This document shows positions 1 through 10,783 of a stretch of DNA of 64,000 bases, one piece after another. Under the pieces are notes generated by a model, which ran no database searches, had not been told where the DNA came from, and worked only from the letters and a program-made list of their open reading frames with translations. Source of the DNA: Melieria omissa (Eukaryota > Arthropoda > Insecta > Diptera > Ulidiidae); NCBI GenBank assembly GCA_963971225.1, contig CAXARI010000006.1, forward strand, positions 1-64,000, in the 5' to 3' direction. The position numbers were made by a program, and so were the translations under genes. The stretch's first letter is position 1. Every line of letters starts with the position of its first letter.

Positions 1-1590
1 CGTTGACGGACTAATCCGCTCTCTTGAAGAGCAGGGACATGAAGTCATCGCATATGCAGACGATTTAGTCATTGTGGTCAGAGGCAGAGACGGACAGGGT
101 AATCCTGGACAGCAAATTGAACTGGAAACCTCATGTTGATCGCATCATCAAGAGGGCAGGCAATGCTCTCTGGAGTTGCAAAAGAATCTGTGGAAAAAAT
201 TGGGGACTGAGACCGAAGTGGCTTCAGAGTTTATACTCCCTAATAGTTCTGCCGACTATCACCTACGGGGCGATAGTGTGGTGGAGGAAAACCACGGAAA
301 TAACAACTGTGACTAAGCTGGGAAAACTTCAAAGACTAGCGAATACCTGTATAACAGGATGTCTCAGTACTACACCAACGGCAGCCCTAAATGTTATATT
401 GGGGATTCTGCCACTGGAACTAAATGTGCAAATGGCTGCAACCATCAGCGCACACAGACTAATGCATAGTGGATCCATACATAGGGATGCACATGCAATC
501 GGTCACCTATCCATGTTGAAGGATAGGAGGCGAGATGGAGGCTTCTGGATGCCTCTGGATCTGATGCCACCGAAACACCTCTTCAGGAAGAACTACTCTA
601 CGTACATACCGCATAGGGAAGACTGGGCTGCTAATAGAATCAGTCTCACGTGTGATGACATTGTCTGGTACACTGATGGCTCAAAGATGGAAGGCGGAAC
701 GGGAGCTGGAATATTTAATACTAGCTCCCAATTAGCAGTTAGTCTGGGAGACACGGCCACAGTCTTCCAGGCTGAGATCTTTGCCATAAACGAGTGTGCC
801 AGGAAGATACTGACTCTCAATGTCAGGAGAAAGAGGATAATCATAATGTCCGACAGCCAGGCTGCAATAAAAGCTTTGAGCTCGACGACGTTTGATTCCA
901 AACTAGTCTGGGAGACAGCAAATGTTCTCCAAGACATTTCAAAGGATAACCGGGTGATAATACACTGGGTTCCTGCGCACTGTGGGCACGATGGAAATGA
1001 GGAAGCGGACAGATTGGCAAAGGAAGGGGCGGCAAAACGACCCTATGGACCTGAGCCAATCATAGGTGTCAGCAGAGCTCATTTCAGGCATTGTGTCAAA
1101 CAGGAATTCAAAAATCGGGCCAACCAGAAATGGTCCAATACGGTGGGACAACGCTGTTCCAAGCTATTCTTTCCGGCCTATTCGGAAGGCAAATCTAAAT
1201 ACCTATTGGACCTAAGCAGAAAGGAGCTTAAGTTCATGACGGGAATTCTGAGCGGGCACTGCCTGCTAAATATGCATAAAGCGCGGCTGGGATTGACAGA
1301 TAGCGAACTATGCAGATTCTGCATGGAAGATGATGAAACATCCGTGCACATCATAACCGAGTGTCCCGCTCTCTTACACGCAAGGAAGCGTATACTGGGA
1401 AGGGAACTAATTCAGACAAACGAGCTGTCTGGAACTAATCTGGGAAAAATCAAGGAGTTCCTGGACAGTATTGGGGGAGATGAACTCCTCCAATAAAGAA
1501 AAGGGATACGACACAATAGTTCTCTTTGGACGCAGTGTCTCGGGCAGTTGATGCTCGGCTCCCGTATCTATTCTATTCTATTCTAGTCTA
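1..1590 (+). mobile_element. LOA-clade non-LTR retrotransposon, 3' portion
   Basis: The window opens inside the reverse transcriptase of a LINE. The palm motif YADD is read at 53-64, followed by thumb, RNase H and a C-terminal Cys/His motif up to 1496, then a short 3' UTR that ends in TATTC-type pentamers at about 1566-1590. LINEs with APE endonuclease, RT and RNase H that end in short tandem repeats are typical of the LOA/I group, and the thumb resembles the second LOA copy at 37121-37588. The 5' part lies outside the window. What follows at about 1591 is the leader of an errantivirus, so this LINE may have inserted into it. Confidence 0.8.
2..1496 (+). pseudogene. LINE ORF2 fragment (RT palm, thumb, RNase H)
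   Basis: Reading from base 2 gives the RT palm ending in YADD. That frame stops at about 137. The thumb and RNase H are in another frame, open from about 72 to 1496. The palm passes almost directly into the thumb motif 'ILDSKLNWKPHV', while related elements have roughly a hundred residues between them, so an internal deletion with frameshift is inferred. RNase H is recognisable from YTDGS (first Asp, about 668-682), the Glu in FQAE (about 766-777), the Asp in SDSQAA (about 850-867) and the HWVPAH...EEAD segment (about 963-1013). A C-x2-C-x8-H-x4-C motif near 1312-1365 is usual at the end of these proteins. It cannot make a working polymerase as it stands. Confidence 0.8.
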
Positions 1591-1882
1591 CAGAGCGTAA
1601 AGTCCTCGCGGAATACGAGGACGAGCTTCAACTAGACAAGGACACAACACAAGTTTCGGATATCGATCCGTTTACACTCGGTTGAACCAGGATCCCGTAA
1701 AGTGAAGAGCACATCACCTGAGGGCGTGTCTACAGAAGCGAAATCGGCAGCCGGCAGCGGGAAACATCATCGAAAGACAGCAGGGCGATGAAGATATCCT
1801 CAATCCTCTTTGGCTACCTGTAAGTTATAGTAAGACTAAGTAGTATAAAAAAAAAGGAGAAAAAAAAGGGAAACAAATTGTA
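1591..1882 (+). promoter_or_regulatory. E1 leader with env splice donor
   Basis: No protein-length ORF is present. The leader contains an ATG at 1788-1790 followed by a short hydrophobic reading frame that runs into a consensus donor GTAAGT at 1820-1825. A strong acceptor lies at 8190-8191, ahead of env and in the matching phase. This is the layout expected for a spliced env message whose start codon is in the leader. The start of the leader and the primer site are not recognisable. Confidence 0.55.
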
Positions 1883-2056
1883 ATGAGACCAATGTATGAA
1901 TACATAGAGTTCCTTGAAAATCACGCACAATTGTACACAACCGGCAAAGAGTCAGAAAACCTCTATATAAAAGCAAAATTTATTGAAAAACTAATAGAAT
2001 TCTGTAAAAAGAAAGAAATAGCACATAAGAAGAGGAGGACAATTATAAGAATATAG
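1883..2056 (+). CDS. Small ORF ahead of E1 gag, 57 aa
   Basis: An ATG at 1883 opens 57 codons ending in TAG at 2054-2056. The product is highly charged and Lys-rich at its end (KKKEIAHKKRR). It lies 11 bases before the gag ATG at 2068, in a different frame. It could be the true N-terminus of gag separated by a frameshift, or an upstream ORF. I do not recognise a domain. The evidence is position and an open frame with protein-like composition, so it remains tentative. Confidence 0.35.
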   Translation: MRPMYEYIEFLENHAQLYTTGKESENLYIKAKFIEKLIEFCKKKEIAHKKRRTIIRI

Positions 2057-2067
2057 AAAAAAAACTA

Positions 2068-3353
2068 ATGTCAAAGAAATTTCGATTTTTGCCTTACACA
2101 AAAAAAATTATTATTAAAACCAGAAGCTTATCAGATATTCCGGAAGTAACACAGGAAGAAATAGAACCGAATTTTGAAATCACAAAACAAAACGATACCA
2201 TGACGACAGAACCGACAGACATATTCTCTTCATTGCGTATTCCAGATGCAATTAAGCTACTCCCAGCATTTGACGGTAACCCTCGCTTACTATTCGAATT
2301 CGTAAACAATGTCGAAGAGATTTTGCTCTTTATCCGTGGTGCAGACAAAACACCACTCGGGTCAATACTTTTAAGAGCAATACGCAACAAAATTGAAGGG
2401 CAAGCCAACGAAGTCCTTAATATGTACGGAACTTCTTTAAACTGGGATGAGATAAAACAAAACCTCATCCTTCACTATGCAGATAAAAGGACAGAAACAT
2501 CTCTAATAAGGGACCTTCACAGCATAAAACAAAACGGGAAACATTCGAAAAATTCTATAGCGAAATAATAGAAATTCAGTCTTCACTGTACAACAATGTA
2601 CTACTGCAGGAAAAGGAACAAAACGTAGTAAATTCAAAGAAAACTTTATACGCCGAACTATGTTTAAACACATTCCTAACTGGGTTAGCAGACCCACTGG
2701 GAGTAACCATAAGGTCCATGCGACCAGAAACACTTCCCGAAGCCCTCGACTTCTGCATTAAAGAACAAAATATATATTATCAACAGGCACCACGAATTAG
2801 ACAAAATAATGCACAATACAGGCGAAACAATCAACCATACTACAATAACAATAGGCCATACGTTAATAACCAACCAAATTTTAGACCTAATTACCAGCAA
2901 CAGAACCGAAATCCGCAGTATCAGTATTACAGACCTAACCTACAAAATACGCAAATGCAATATACACGGCAAAATCAAAACCCGGTTAATAACACACCAT
3001 ACAATAATAGGTATAGTAATCAACAAGCTCCTAGGCAAAATAACCCAAACAATTATTATAGCCCAAATAATTCCAATAATTATTTCGGTCAAACCGCTAG
3101 TATCCCAAAAATGCCACCTCCTACACCAATGGATGTGGATAACAGTGGATTCTCCCGTTTAAGACGAGATAATCCAAACAATTTTAAACAAAGCCCAAGC
3201 ACAAGAACAAATCTAACATATAAAGCTAAAAACGAGGAATTGCATAATATAAATGACATTAACAAATTTAGCGACGAAATGGAACCGGAAACTAACATTG
3301 ACGAGGAAATAAATTTTCACCTACTTGCCTCGCACAGCCCACTGGGTATATAG
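2068..3353 (+). pseudogene. gag: E1 gag, interrupted by one frameshift
   Basis: Gag forms the capsid of the particle. The ATG at 2068 opens a frame to 2568. The sequence then continues in another frame from about 2540 to the TAG at 3351-3353, so one small indel near 2530-2545 breaks it. The first half has the gypsy-type core (AFDGNP..LFEFVNNVEEI, later LHYADKRTETSLIRDL), closely parallel to 'TFEGNPAQYVSWV...LHYADKRDIRTL' in element A. The C-terminal half is Asn/Gln/Tyr-rich (about 2780-3120) and has no CCHC zinc knuckle, as is common in errantiviruses. Near the end, A_AAT_TTT at 3311-3317 is a candidate -1 frameshift site into pol. Confidence 0.8.
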
Positions 3354-6300
3354 ATACCAATAAACACGGGCATGAACTTATTTACATTAACATTTCTTCA
3401 CCTTTTGGGAGACCCTTAAAATTTCTGATCGACACAGGATCATCTTCTTCGTTTATCAACCCGAAATTTACAGAAAGCCTTAAGAAAATCACAACAAAAC
3501 CAGTCACTATAAAAACAATCCTAGCAGAACACACAATTAACCAACAAGTAGAATTACCCATATTTAAGGAATTTAAACAATCAGGGAAATGCAAATTCTT
3601 TATTTTCGAGTTCCACAAATATTTCGATGGGTTACTGGGAATTGACTATCTAAAACAAGTAGGCGCTAAAATAAACCTACTACAAAACACAATAGAAACA
3701 AAAAACGCAACGATCAGTCTTATCCACAAACCAAATGCTTCCTCCGGCAAAATCACCATCCCAGCTGCTACTAAAGTTTTAGTGAAAATCCCGGTAGACA
3801 TTAAATCTGGTGATATATTAATAGAGGAAACAAAAATTAATAACAATCTATATATCACGGGGGGATTATACTCTGCTAATGATTGGATCAGCTTAGTAGA
3901 AGTGGTAAATATAAGCCACAACGATCAAACACTGTACTTGGAACAACCACTGAAGGTTAGCCAATACATATCATCTCAATTCATTGAATTGCATAATATC
4001 GGAAAAGTAAACGAAAATATTACCGGAAAAAGCACACAGATTAAAGACCTTCTACGAATGGAGCATCTCAATTGCGAAGAAAAAGAACAACTCCTTAAGT
4101 TGTGCAAAAAGTACGACGACATATTTTTTAAAGAAGGTCAAAAACTTAGCTTTTCGAATGAAATAAAGCACAGAGTAATAACAACGAACGATGTACCGAT
4201 ATATACGAAGTCCTATAGATACCCACATATACACAAACAAGAAGTACACAACCAAATTTCCTCAATGCTCTCGCAGGGCATTATCAGACCAAGCTACTCC
4301 CCATGGAGTTCCCCAGTGTGGGTTGTCCCTAAGAAAAAAGATGCAAGTAATAAACAGAAATGGCGCCTCGTCATCGACTATCGCAAACTTAACGAAAAAA
4401 CAGTGTCGGATAAATATCCTTTACCAAATATTACTGAGATCCTAGACAAGCTTGGTAAATGCATGTATTTTTCAACACTGGATCTAGCGAGTGGGTTCCA
4501 CCAAATTGAAATGCACCCAAGGGACATCCAGAAAACTGCCTTCACAGTTGAAGGAGGGCATTACGAATACGTAAGAATGCCCTTTGGACTCAAGAACGCA
4601 CCTTCAACCTTCCAAAGAGTAATGGATAATGTCCTAAGGGAACTAATCGGGAAGAATTGTCTAGTATACCTAGACGACATCATAATTTTCTCAACCTCAC
4701 TTGAAGAACATATACTCAATCTAGGACAAGTTTTTGAAAAACTCAAAAATTCCAATTTTAAAATCCAACTCGATAAATCAGAATTCCTACAAAAACAAAT
4801 CTCTTTCCTCGGACATATCGTAACAACAGATGGCATTAAGCCTAATCCAGATAAAATTTCAGCAGTTCAGAACTTTCCCCTACCGAAAACTCAAAGAGAA
4901 ATCAAATCATTTCTAGGTCTATTAGGGTACTACCGAAAGTTCATACGCGATTTCGCTAAATTAACAAAACCAATGACAAGTTGTTTAAAAAAGGACAGGA
5001 AAATAGAATTCACTAAGGAGTATATCACGTCATTTGAAACATGCAAAAGGCTTTTATGCAACGATCCAATATTGCAATACCCTGACTTTTCCCAACCATT
5101 CATACTTACCACAGACGCAAGCAATTATGCACTGGGAGCTATATTGTCCCAGGGTACAATCGGTTCCGATAAACCTATATGCTTTGCGAGTAGAACACTT
5201 TCAGATTCTGAAATCAATTATTCCACTATAGAAAAGGAGTTATTGGCCATAGTATGGGCTGTCAAATACTTTCGCCCCTACCTTTTTGGAAGACAATTTA
5301 CAATTGTAACTGACCACAGACCATTGACATGGTTAATGAGCCTTAGAGAGCCAAACTCTAAATTAATAAGATGGAGGCTCAAATTAGAGGAATTTGATTA
5401 CAAAATTATCTATAAGAAAGGGAAAAGTAACACAAATGCAGATGCATTAAGCCGAGTAAAAATTGACGTAAATATCAATGACCAAAGCTCCTCTGTGCTC
5501 GGAACAAGCGGAAGTACCATTCACTCCGCAGAAGAGAATCTCGATGACGGTATCCCAATTTCCGAGAAACCACTTAATGATTTCAACATTCAAATCATAC
5601 TCCAAATTAACCCAAACAATAGTATCACAAAATAAATGGTATTTAAAAACAAAAAAAGAATAACAATTTGTGAACAAAAATTCGACGAAAAAGGGATTAT
5701 CAAAATCTTTAGAGAAAGTATTCCCCAAAACAAGCTCGTTGCGGTATATACAGATAACTGTACTTTCCGGATATTACAAAAAACATTTTCACGGTACTTC
5801 TCCAGTAACAAAATGTATCGGTTAATACGTTGCACATTTTATGTAATAGACATAACAAATAATGATGAACAGGAAACTACTATAAGGCTATACCATAACA
5901 ATAGTAATCACAGGGGCATAGAAGAAACATACCTTCACCTTAAGAGAGAGTACTACTTTCCGCAAATGAAAAACAAAATAGCACAGATCATAAACAGTTG
6001 TGACACCTGCCAAACCCAAAAATATGACAGACGTCCCAAAAAAATAGTATACGAAAACCCAGAAATACCTCTAAAACCACTAGACATCTTACACATTGAC
6101 ATCTATTCCATTAATCATAATCAAATCATCACGATAATAGACAAATGTTCAAAGTTTGCAGCCGGGTACACACTGGTAGCAAGGAACAGCTTGCAAGTAA
6201 TAAAAGCTCTTAAAAATTTTATAAGCCTTCACGGCATACCAAAAAAAATTGTATGTGATCAGGGTGCTGAATTTTCATCTTTAATTTTTAAGGACTTCTG

Positions 6301-6865
6301 TAAGCAATTTCAAATACAACTACATATAACATCATTCCAACAGTCATCTAGCAACGCCCCGGTTGAGCGCCTCCACTCGACCCTAACTGAAATATATAGG
6401 ATAATATTAGCAAAAAGGAAGGAAACAAAATCTGAAATCGATCACGATGAAATACTCTCCGAATGCTTAATCACATACAATAATGCTATCCATTCTACCA
6501 CTAGGTTAACGCCGTACGAACTATTCTTCGGCAAAACCTATACCTTTAATCAAAATATAGTCTTCAACGAGGAACACGAGTACCTGAAGAAACTAAACGA
6601 ATACCAACAAAAAATTTACCCGGAAATACAAAGGAAAGTTGCCGAAATAACATCAGCCAGGATCGAAAGACTTAACAAAAACAGAAAACCTCCCGACACC
6701 TTGTGTCCAGACGACGTAGTTTATCGAAAAGAAAATAGAAGAAACAAAATTACACCTAGGTTTTCGAAACAAAAAATTAAAAGAAATGAAAAATTAACAA
6801 TAATAACAGATAAGAACCAAAAAATCCATAAGTCAAAAATAAGGAAGAAGAAAACGAGGGAATAA
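3302..6865 (+). pseudogene. pol: E1 pol (PR-RT-RNase H-IN) with one in-frame stop
   Basis: The pol frame is -1 to gag and open from upstream of the gag stop. Protease has LIDTGSS at 3425-3445. RT has the palm motif YLDD at 4667-4678 within 'LVYLDDIIIFS', followed by RNase H (TTDASNYALG near 5110-5140). Integrase shows a zinc-binding H-x4-H and C-x2-C (about 5895-6015) and the D, D, E core (HIDIYS near 6095, CDQGAEF near 6255, VERLHS near 6363). A TAA at 5633-5635 splits the ORF between RNase H and IN. The frame is the same on both sides, so it is one nonsense change rather than a gene boundary. The last residues are Lys-rich, as in the family. Expression of IN would need readthrough or repair. 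Confidence 0.9.
3311..3317 (+). promoter_or_regulatory. Candidate -1 frameshift site, E1 gag/pol
   Basis: In the gag frame the codons read ata-aat-ttt-cac, giving the X_XXY_YYZ heptamer A_AAT_TTT, 34 bases before the gag stop codon. pol is in the -1 frame and open through this point. The same heptamer after the same ata codon occurs in element A (55527-55533). Slippery function is inferred from the pattern. Confidence 0.5.
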
Positions 6866-7050
6866 CGAAATAGATTTCATGGGAAAATTTTTATTATTAA
6901 GGAAAATCGTATTTCATTAAATCCATCCTAACCTAGGGTACTGACTGCATATCAGTAGTGACTCAATACAGTCCATCCCGAAGTAGGAGTATTGACGGAA
7001 TATCAATACAGTGGTTTAATTGAAACGGAAAAAAAAGAAGTTTTTCTAAT
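6866..7050 (+). other. E1 pol-env spacer, first part
   Basis: A short AT-rich stretch between the pol stop and the inserted inverted-repeat element. It contains two related phrases built on 'ggtactgactgcatatcagtag' type sequence (about 6936-7010). No ORF is supported. Confidence 0.4.
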
Positions 7051-8132
7051 ATAGGGGAGAGTGGGGCGAATCGTTACGTGGGGCGAATCGTTACAGAGCG
7101 ATATCTTAAAAATTACGCCACCATATATCAAATGTCGCATAGCTAAATGTTCGTCACCTTCAGCCGCTCATTTGGTTCGGTGACATTCCAATTCTCAGTA
7201 GAAAACTGACGCTTGACAGGGTAAAATGTGTTTTGTGACTTGTAAAATTCATATTTGGATGTCTACAATCTTTCAGTTTCGAGTGCTAAATAATTTTGTG
7301 ATCAATCGAAAGTGTATGTTTTTTTTATCTTTATTGTGTTGCCTTTCGCGAAAAAAAAGAAAATTCGCAAATATTGTTACCGTGTCTTTGTTAAGCCATT
7401 CCATAGCAAACATGTCACAGTGGGGCGAATCGTTACATTTCGTATGGGGCGAATCGTGACGGTCATTTTTTATGCATTTAAGCGTCTGACGCAATTTTGA
7501 AGACTGCGTTATTGCTTGTGTTTGTAGAAAAATCATCTGTGTTGTTCGTCATGATATGTTTTTTATCATTTTCGTGATTTTTTTTATTTCTCGTTACTTT
7601 ATTGCAACTTTTCAAAAATCATCTGAGGCAGCACCGAAACGCATAAGCCAGCGTCGAAGCGCCATCATTGCGATTGATTATGCTGATGTTGAGTCAGATT
7701 CTGATTAAAAATCAAATTTTTCCTTTTTCATTTTTTCATATATTTTTCCACCATTTTCTTTTGGCATGTTGGTCAATTTAACCATCAAACATGTATTCGT
7801 TTTCTTAATAAAAATTAAGTAAATAATTGAAATATTATTTGTGTATACATATTTTGATTTCAGCGCCTCAACATTTGAAAAAAGCGAGTGTAACGATTCG
7901 CCCCATACTGCGTAACGATTCGCCCCACACTTTTTAATATGCCATTTTTTGGACACTTTGGGAATATCGACATAACTTATTTCGTATTTGTCCTACACCT
8001 AAGTGTTTATAATCAAAAGTTGCGCAAAATAACAGGCTTCAAAACGATATATAACATGGTCGACAATTTTTTCGCAGATAAAAAATATTGGGCTTACAAA
8101 AAAGCGTAACGATTCGCCCCACTCTCCCCTAT
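7051..8132. mobile_element. MITE-like DNA element 1 (GGGGAGAGTGGGGCG termini)
   Basis: Perfect 27-base terminal inverted repeats: the left end starts ATAGGGGAGAGTGGGGCG and the right end is its exact reverse complement, finishing at 8132. The motif GGGGCGAATCGTTAC recurs as a direct pair at the left end (about 7073-7094), again near 7424-7459 (the last copy with one change), and as inverted copies near 7892-7926 and 8106-8120. No transposase ORF is present. The ends are flanked by TA, so a TA target is possible but not proven. It lies between E1 pol and env and is younger than E1. Confidence 0.75.
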
Positions 8133-8189
8133 GTATATATTTTTTTTTATATATTTCATGTAACCACCAAATATCACCCCTATCCCCTC

Positions 8190-8191
8190 AG
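8190..8191 (+). promoter_or_regulatory. Candidate env splice acceptor (E1)
   Basis: A pyrimidine-rich run (ccctatcccctcag) ends in AG at 8190-8191. The env reading frame is open immediately after it, in phase with the leader exon that ends at 1819. A T-rich stretch lies at 8142-8160. Confidence 0.55.
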
Positions 8192-9856
8192 ACTTCCCAC
8201 TTGGGCACTATGCCAACACATGAACATTCAGAATATTAATGATGGCATATCATTACTGGAGCTAAAACTGGGAAATACAAGAATAATAAACTCACATAAC
8301 AATATGGTCCATATAATAAACCTAAATACATACGTAGAATGCGTACACAAAATTAACGAAACCCTTAAGATGATTCAACCAAATGATATGGCTAATGACT
8401 CGCTCGAAGTAACGAAACTAAAACTGACCGAACTAAAAGAAAAACTTCATTCAATCATACCTATGGAAAGCAAACGGGAAAAAGAGGAATAATAAATGGA
8501 CTCGGGTCTATAGTTAAATTCATTACCGGGAACATGGACAACTCAGATGCAGAACACATAAATACAGAACTAACACGGCAAGACAAAATTAACACTCACG
8601 TGATAAAAAGACTCTCAGATATCACACAAGACATCAATGACGAGCAAGAGTTTATTATAAAGATTTTAAAAGAAGACCAAAAAATATACACAAACAAAAT
8701 ATTTAAAGAAGAAAACGCCATTCACGAAATGCAATATCTAAACAAAATCAACTATAACACAGAAAAACTAATTAAGCAAATCGAGAATATTGCCGAAGCA
8801 ATCATACTAGCAAAACTAAATATAATCTCAAAATTCCTACTATCCAAAAACGAAATAGATTTAATAAGAAACACAATAGAAAATCAGGATATCCAAATGA
8901 TATCGAATGAAAACATATACGAAATGTTAGAACTTCAAGCCTATTATAATAACTCCAACATAGTATTCAATATAAAAACCCCCGTATTTAGACACGAAAA
9001 TTATACAATGGCACATATTATACCCCTACCAATAAATCAAACAAAACAAATAAAAACACCACAATTCATAGCATATAATAAGCACACTATAAGTTATTTT
9101 AGAAAGGTATGCCAAAAGATTGAAGGAACGTTCTTCTGTAAGAACCCGTTTAAAGAGGAAGCAGCATCAACATCGGAGTGCGTCGGAAACCTGCTAAGGA
9201 AGGAAGAACCAAAATGCGACATCGAAGACGTTGGTCACATCGAAGAGATTACAGAACCCGAGAAGAATTTCATATTATTTAAAAACGCAGCAAATTTACT
9301 AATAAACTCTACTTGCAGCCCACCTGTTGAAATAAACGGGACGGCAATCCTATACCACGAAAATTGCGCAGTCACAGTCAACGACGTTACATATGACGAC
9401 AGAGAGGCACACTTCGAAGAAACAATCAAGATAAACCTACCCCAGCACAAGCAGATCATCCCGAAGAAGATGTTTGATGAACCAACCCTTCCTAAACTAA
9501 GAAATCACCAACTACGGGATAGAGCGGTCATACTAGAACTAGACAAGCGAACAAACATCCACAAATGGATAACATACACCTCGATGGGAATACTACTCCT
9601 GGTCTTCGTAATTACCACAACCTACATAGCAAGGAAAAGCAGAAAAACAATTTACTCCTACACCCCGCGACTTACGGAAAGCATCGCTACGGCCCCAGCA
9701 GATTCACTGTGGCCTTCGCTCTACTCTAAGGGGGGAGGAGTTACCTCACCCGCACCACACACCGCACAAAGTACCGCACCCGCACCACACACCACACAAA
9801 GTATGACATCACCCACGCTACACGCACCACCCAAACCACGGAGGGCAAATTGCTGA
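8192..9856 (+). pseudogene. env: E1 env, broken by a frameshift near the cleavage site
   Basis: Env would be a type I membrane glycoprotein mediating fusion, related to baculovirus F and gypsy Env. The first segment is open from the acceptor at 8192 to 8492 with no initiating ATG, because the start is probably in the spliced leader. The second is open from about 8490 to 9856 in another frame. The break is a single-base-type shift in an A-rich run, right at the basic cleavage region. Just after it come the conserved GLGSIVK and GNMDNSDA segments characteristic of errantivirus Env. A hydrophobic anchor (GILLLVFVITTTYIA) lies at about 9585-9635. The last about 39 codons run into the 3' LTR, which is usual in this group. 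As it stands it is not expressible as one protein. Confidence 0.8.
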
Positions 9857-10336
9857 CAACGACAGCCAGTCGACAACGATCAGCAGCAACAAAGTAGTGC
9901 ACTGCCGACAACAACAATCAGCAGCAACAAAGTAGTGCACTGCCGACACAGCAGCGAGCCGCGATAGTGTAAACAAATAGCAGAATCGCTGACATTCCAC
10001 AGCAGCGTAGACGAATAGGAAAACCATCGACGTTCAACAACAACAAATAGCGATCAACAGAAATCGATACCGGCAAAACAAACGCACTGGACAGCAATTC
10101 GATACCAGCAACACAAGACGCACTAGGCAGCAAATTCTGCGGAAGCCGAACCGATCAGCAAATTCAACGGAAGCTAAAACTATCAACAAACCTACAAAGT
10201 AGGGCATGTTTACTAAAACTTTGGGGATTTAATTAGTATATAAGAGCCAGAGAATTGTACAATAAAGCAGTTGAAGTGTCAATCTAGTACGAACCAGTTG
10301 TGTTTTCTTGAGCTTCGCAGGCCGCCACTCATAACT
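9739..10336 (+). repeat. E1 3' LTR
   Basis: The LTR starts AGTTAC directly after a purine-rich tract (AAGGGGGGAGG, 9728-9738), which serves as the plus-strand primer. It ends ATAACT at 10336, so the tips are the short inverted repeat AGTTA...TAACT. It contains TATATAAG at 10237-10244 and AATAAA at 10261-10266, giving a plausible promoter and poly(A) signal. The middle part is rich in acaacaa/agcaacaa repeats, including two near-identical copies at about 9882-9944. Confidence 0.75.
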
Positions 10337-10766
10337 CGCGCAGCAACGTGACCAGCGACCTCGGCAATATGCAACGCCAGCACTTTCCCACGCTGCTTAC
10401 CACACGCGCGCAGCAACGTGACCAGCGACCTCGGCAGCGTGTATGGTCAGCGCTCTTCGAGCTGCAACCTGATCCTCGCTACGCCACACCAGCACGCCAA
10501 GGGCTGACACAGCAGACGCGCCGCGTCCACCGTGGGATCGCCTACCTCAGCGAATCGCCGTCACCATGGGAGCGGTGCCGGACATAGGTTACGAGTAGGC
10601 TTAAGCAACACATTGTACTCACTCTTAGTCTAGAGCTCGATCGGAGCGGAATAAAGTTTTATAACGTAGTAATCGCGGTGTTTAACTAAAACAAGATCGG
10701 CGCAGCCTTGTTGGTGGCTGCCCGACTTGATACTTTTGTGAACCGGTTCCCGATGGAACCATAACT
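10337..10766 (+). repeat. B 5' LTR, 5' truncated by E1
   Basis: It matches the B 3' LTR from CGCGCAGCAACG onward, with a few differences (for example near 10373, 10445 and 10501). It ends ATAACT at 10766, right at the primer site. The missing first part would begin AGTTAGCACGG, as at 15497. AATAAAG at about 10651 is a candidate poly(A) signal. Confidence 0.75.
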
Positions 10767-10783
10767 GGCGCCCGAGCAGGGAC
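10766..10783 (+). other. B primer binding site
   Basis: TGGCGCCCGAGCAGGGAC follows the LTR end. It is identical to the site in element A (53047-53064). It differs by one base from the tRNA-Lys type site known from lentiviruses, so a tRNA-Lys-like primer is likely but not checked. Confidence 0.75.

Larger units (their letters stand above)
1591..10336 (+). mobile_element. Errantivirus-like gypsy retrotransposon E1 (5' LTR not in window)
   Basis: Order is leader, gag, pol (PR-RT-RH-IN), env, 3' LTR, as in the env-bearing gypsy group (17.6, 297, ZAM type). No 5' LTR or primer site is visible: the leader starts directly after the LINE tail at about 1590. Defects are a frameshift in gag near 2535, an in-frame stop in pol at 5633-5635, a 1,082-bp inverted-repeat element at 7051-8132, and a frameshift in env near 8490. 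The 3' LTR abuts the truncated 5' LTR of element B with CGCG at the junction, which suggests E1 inserted into B. Confidence 0.85.

Noticed and set aside
10348..10587. 79- to 83-codon frames in the B LTRs
   Set aside because: GC-rich LTR sequence open by chance, differing between the two LTRs by an indel.
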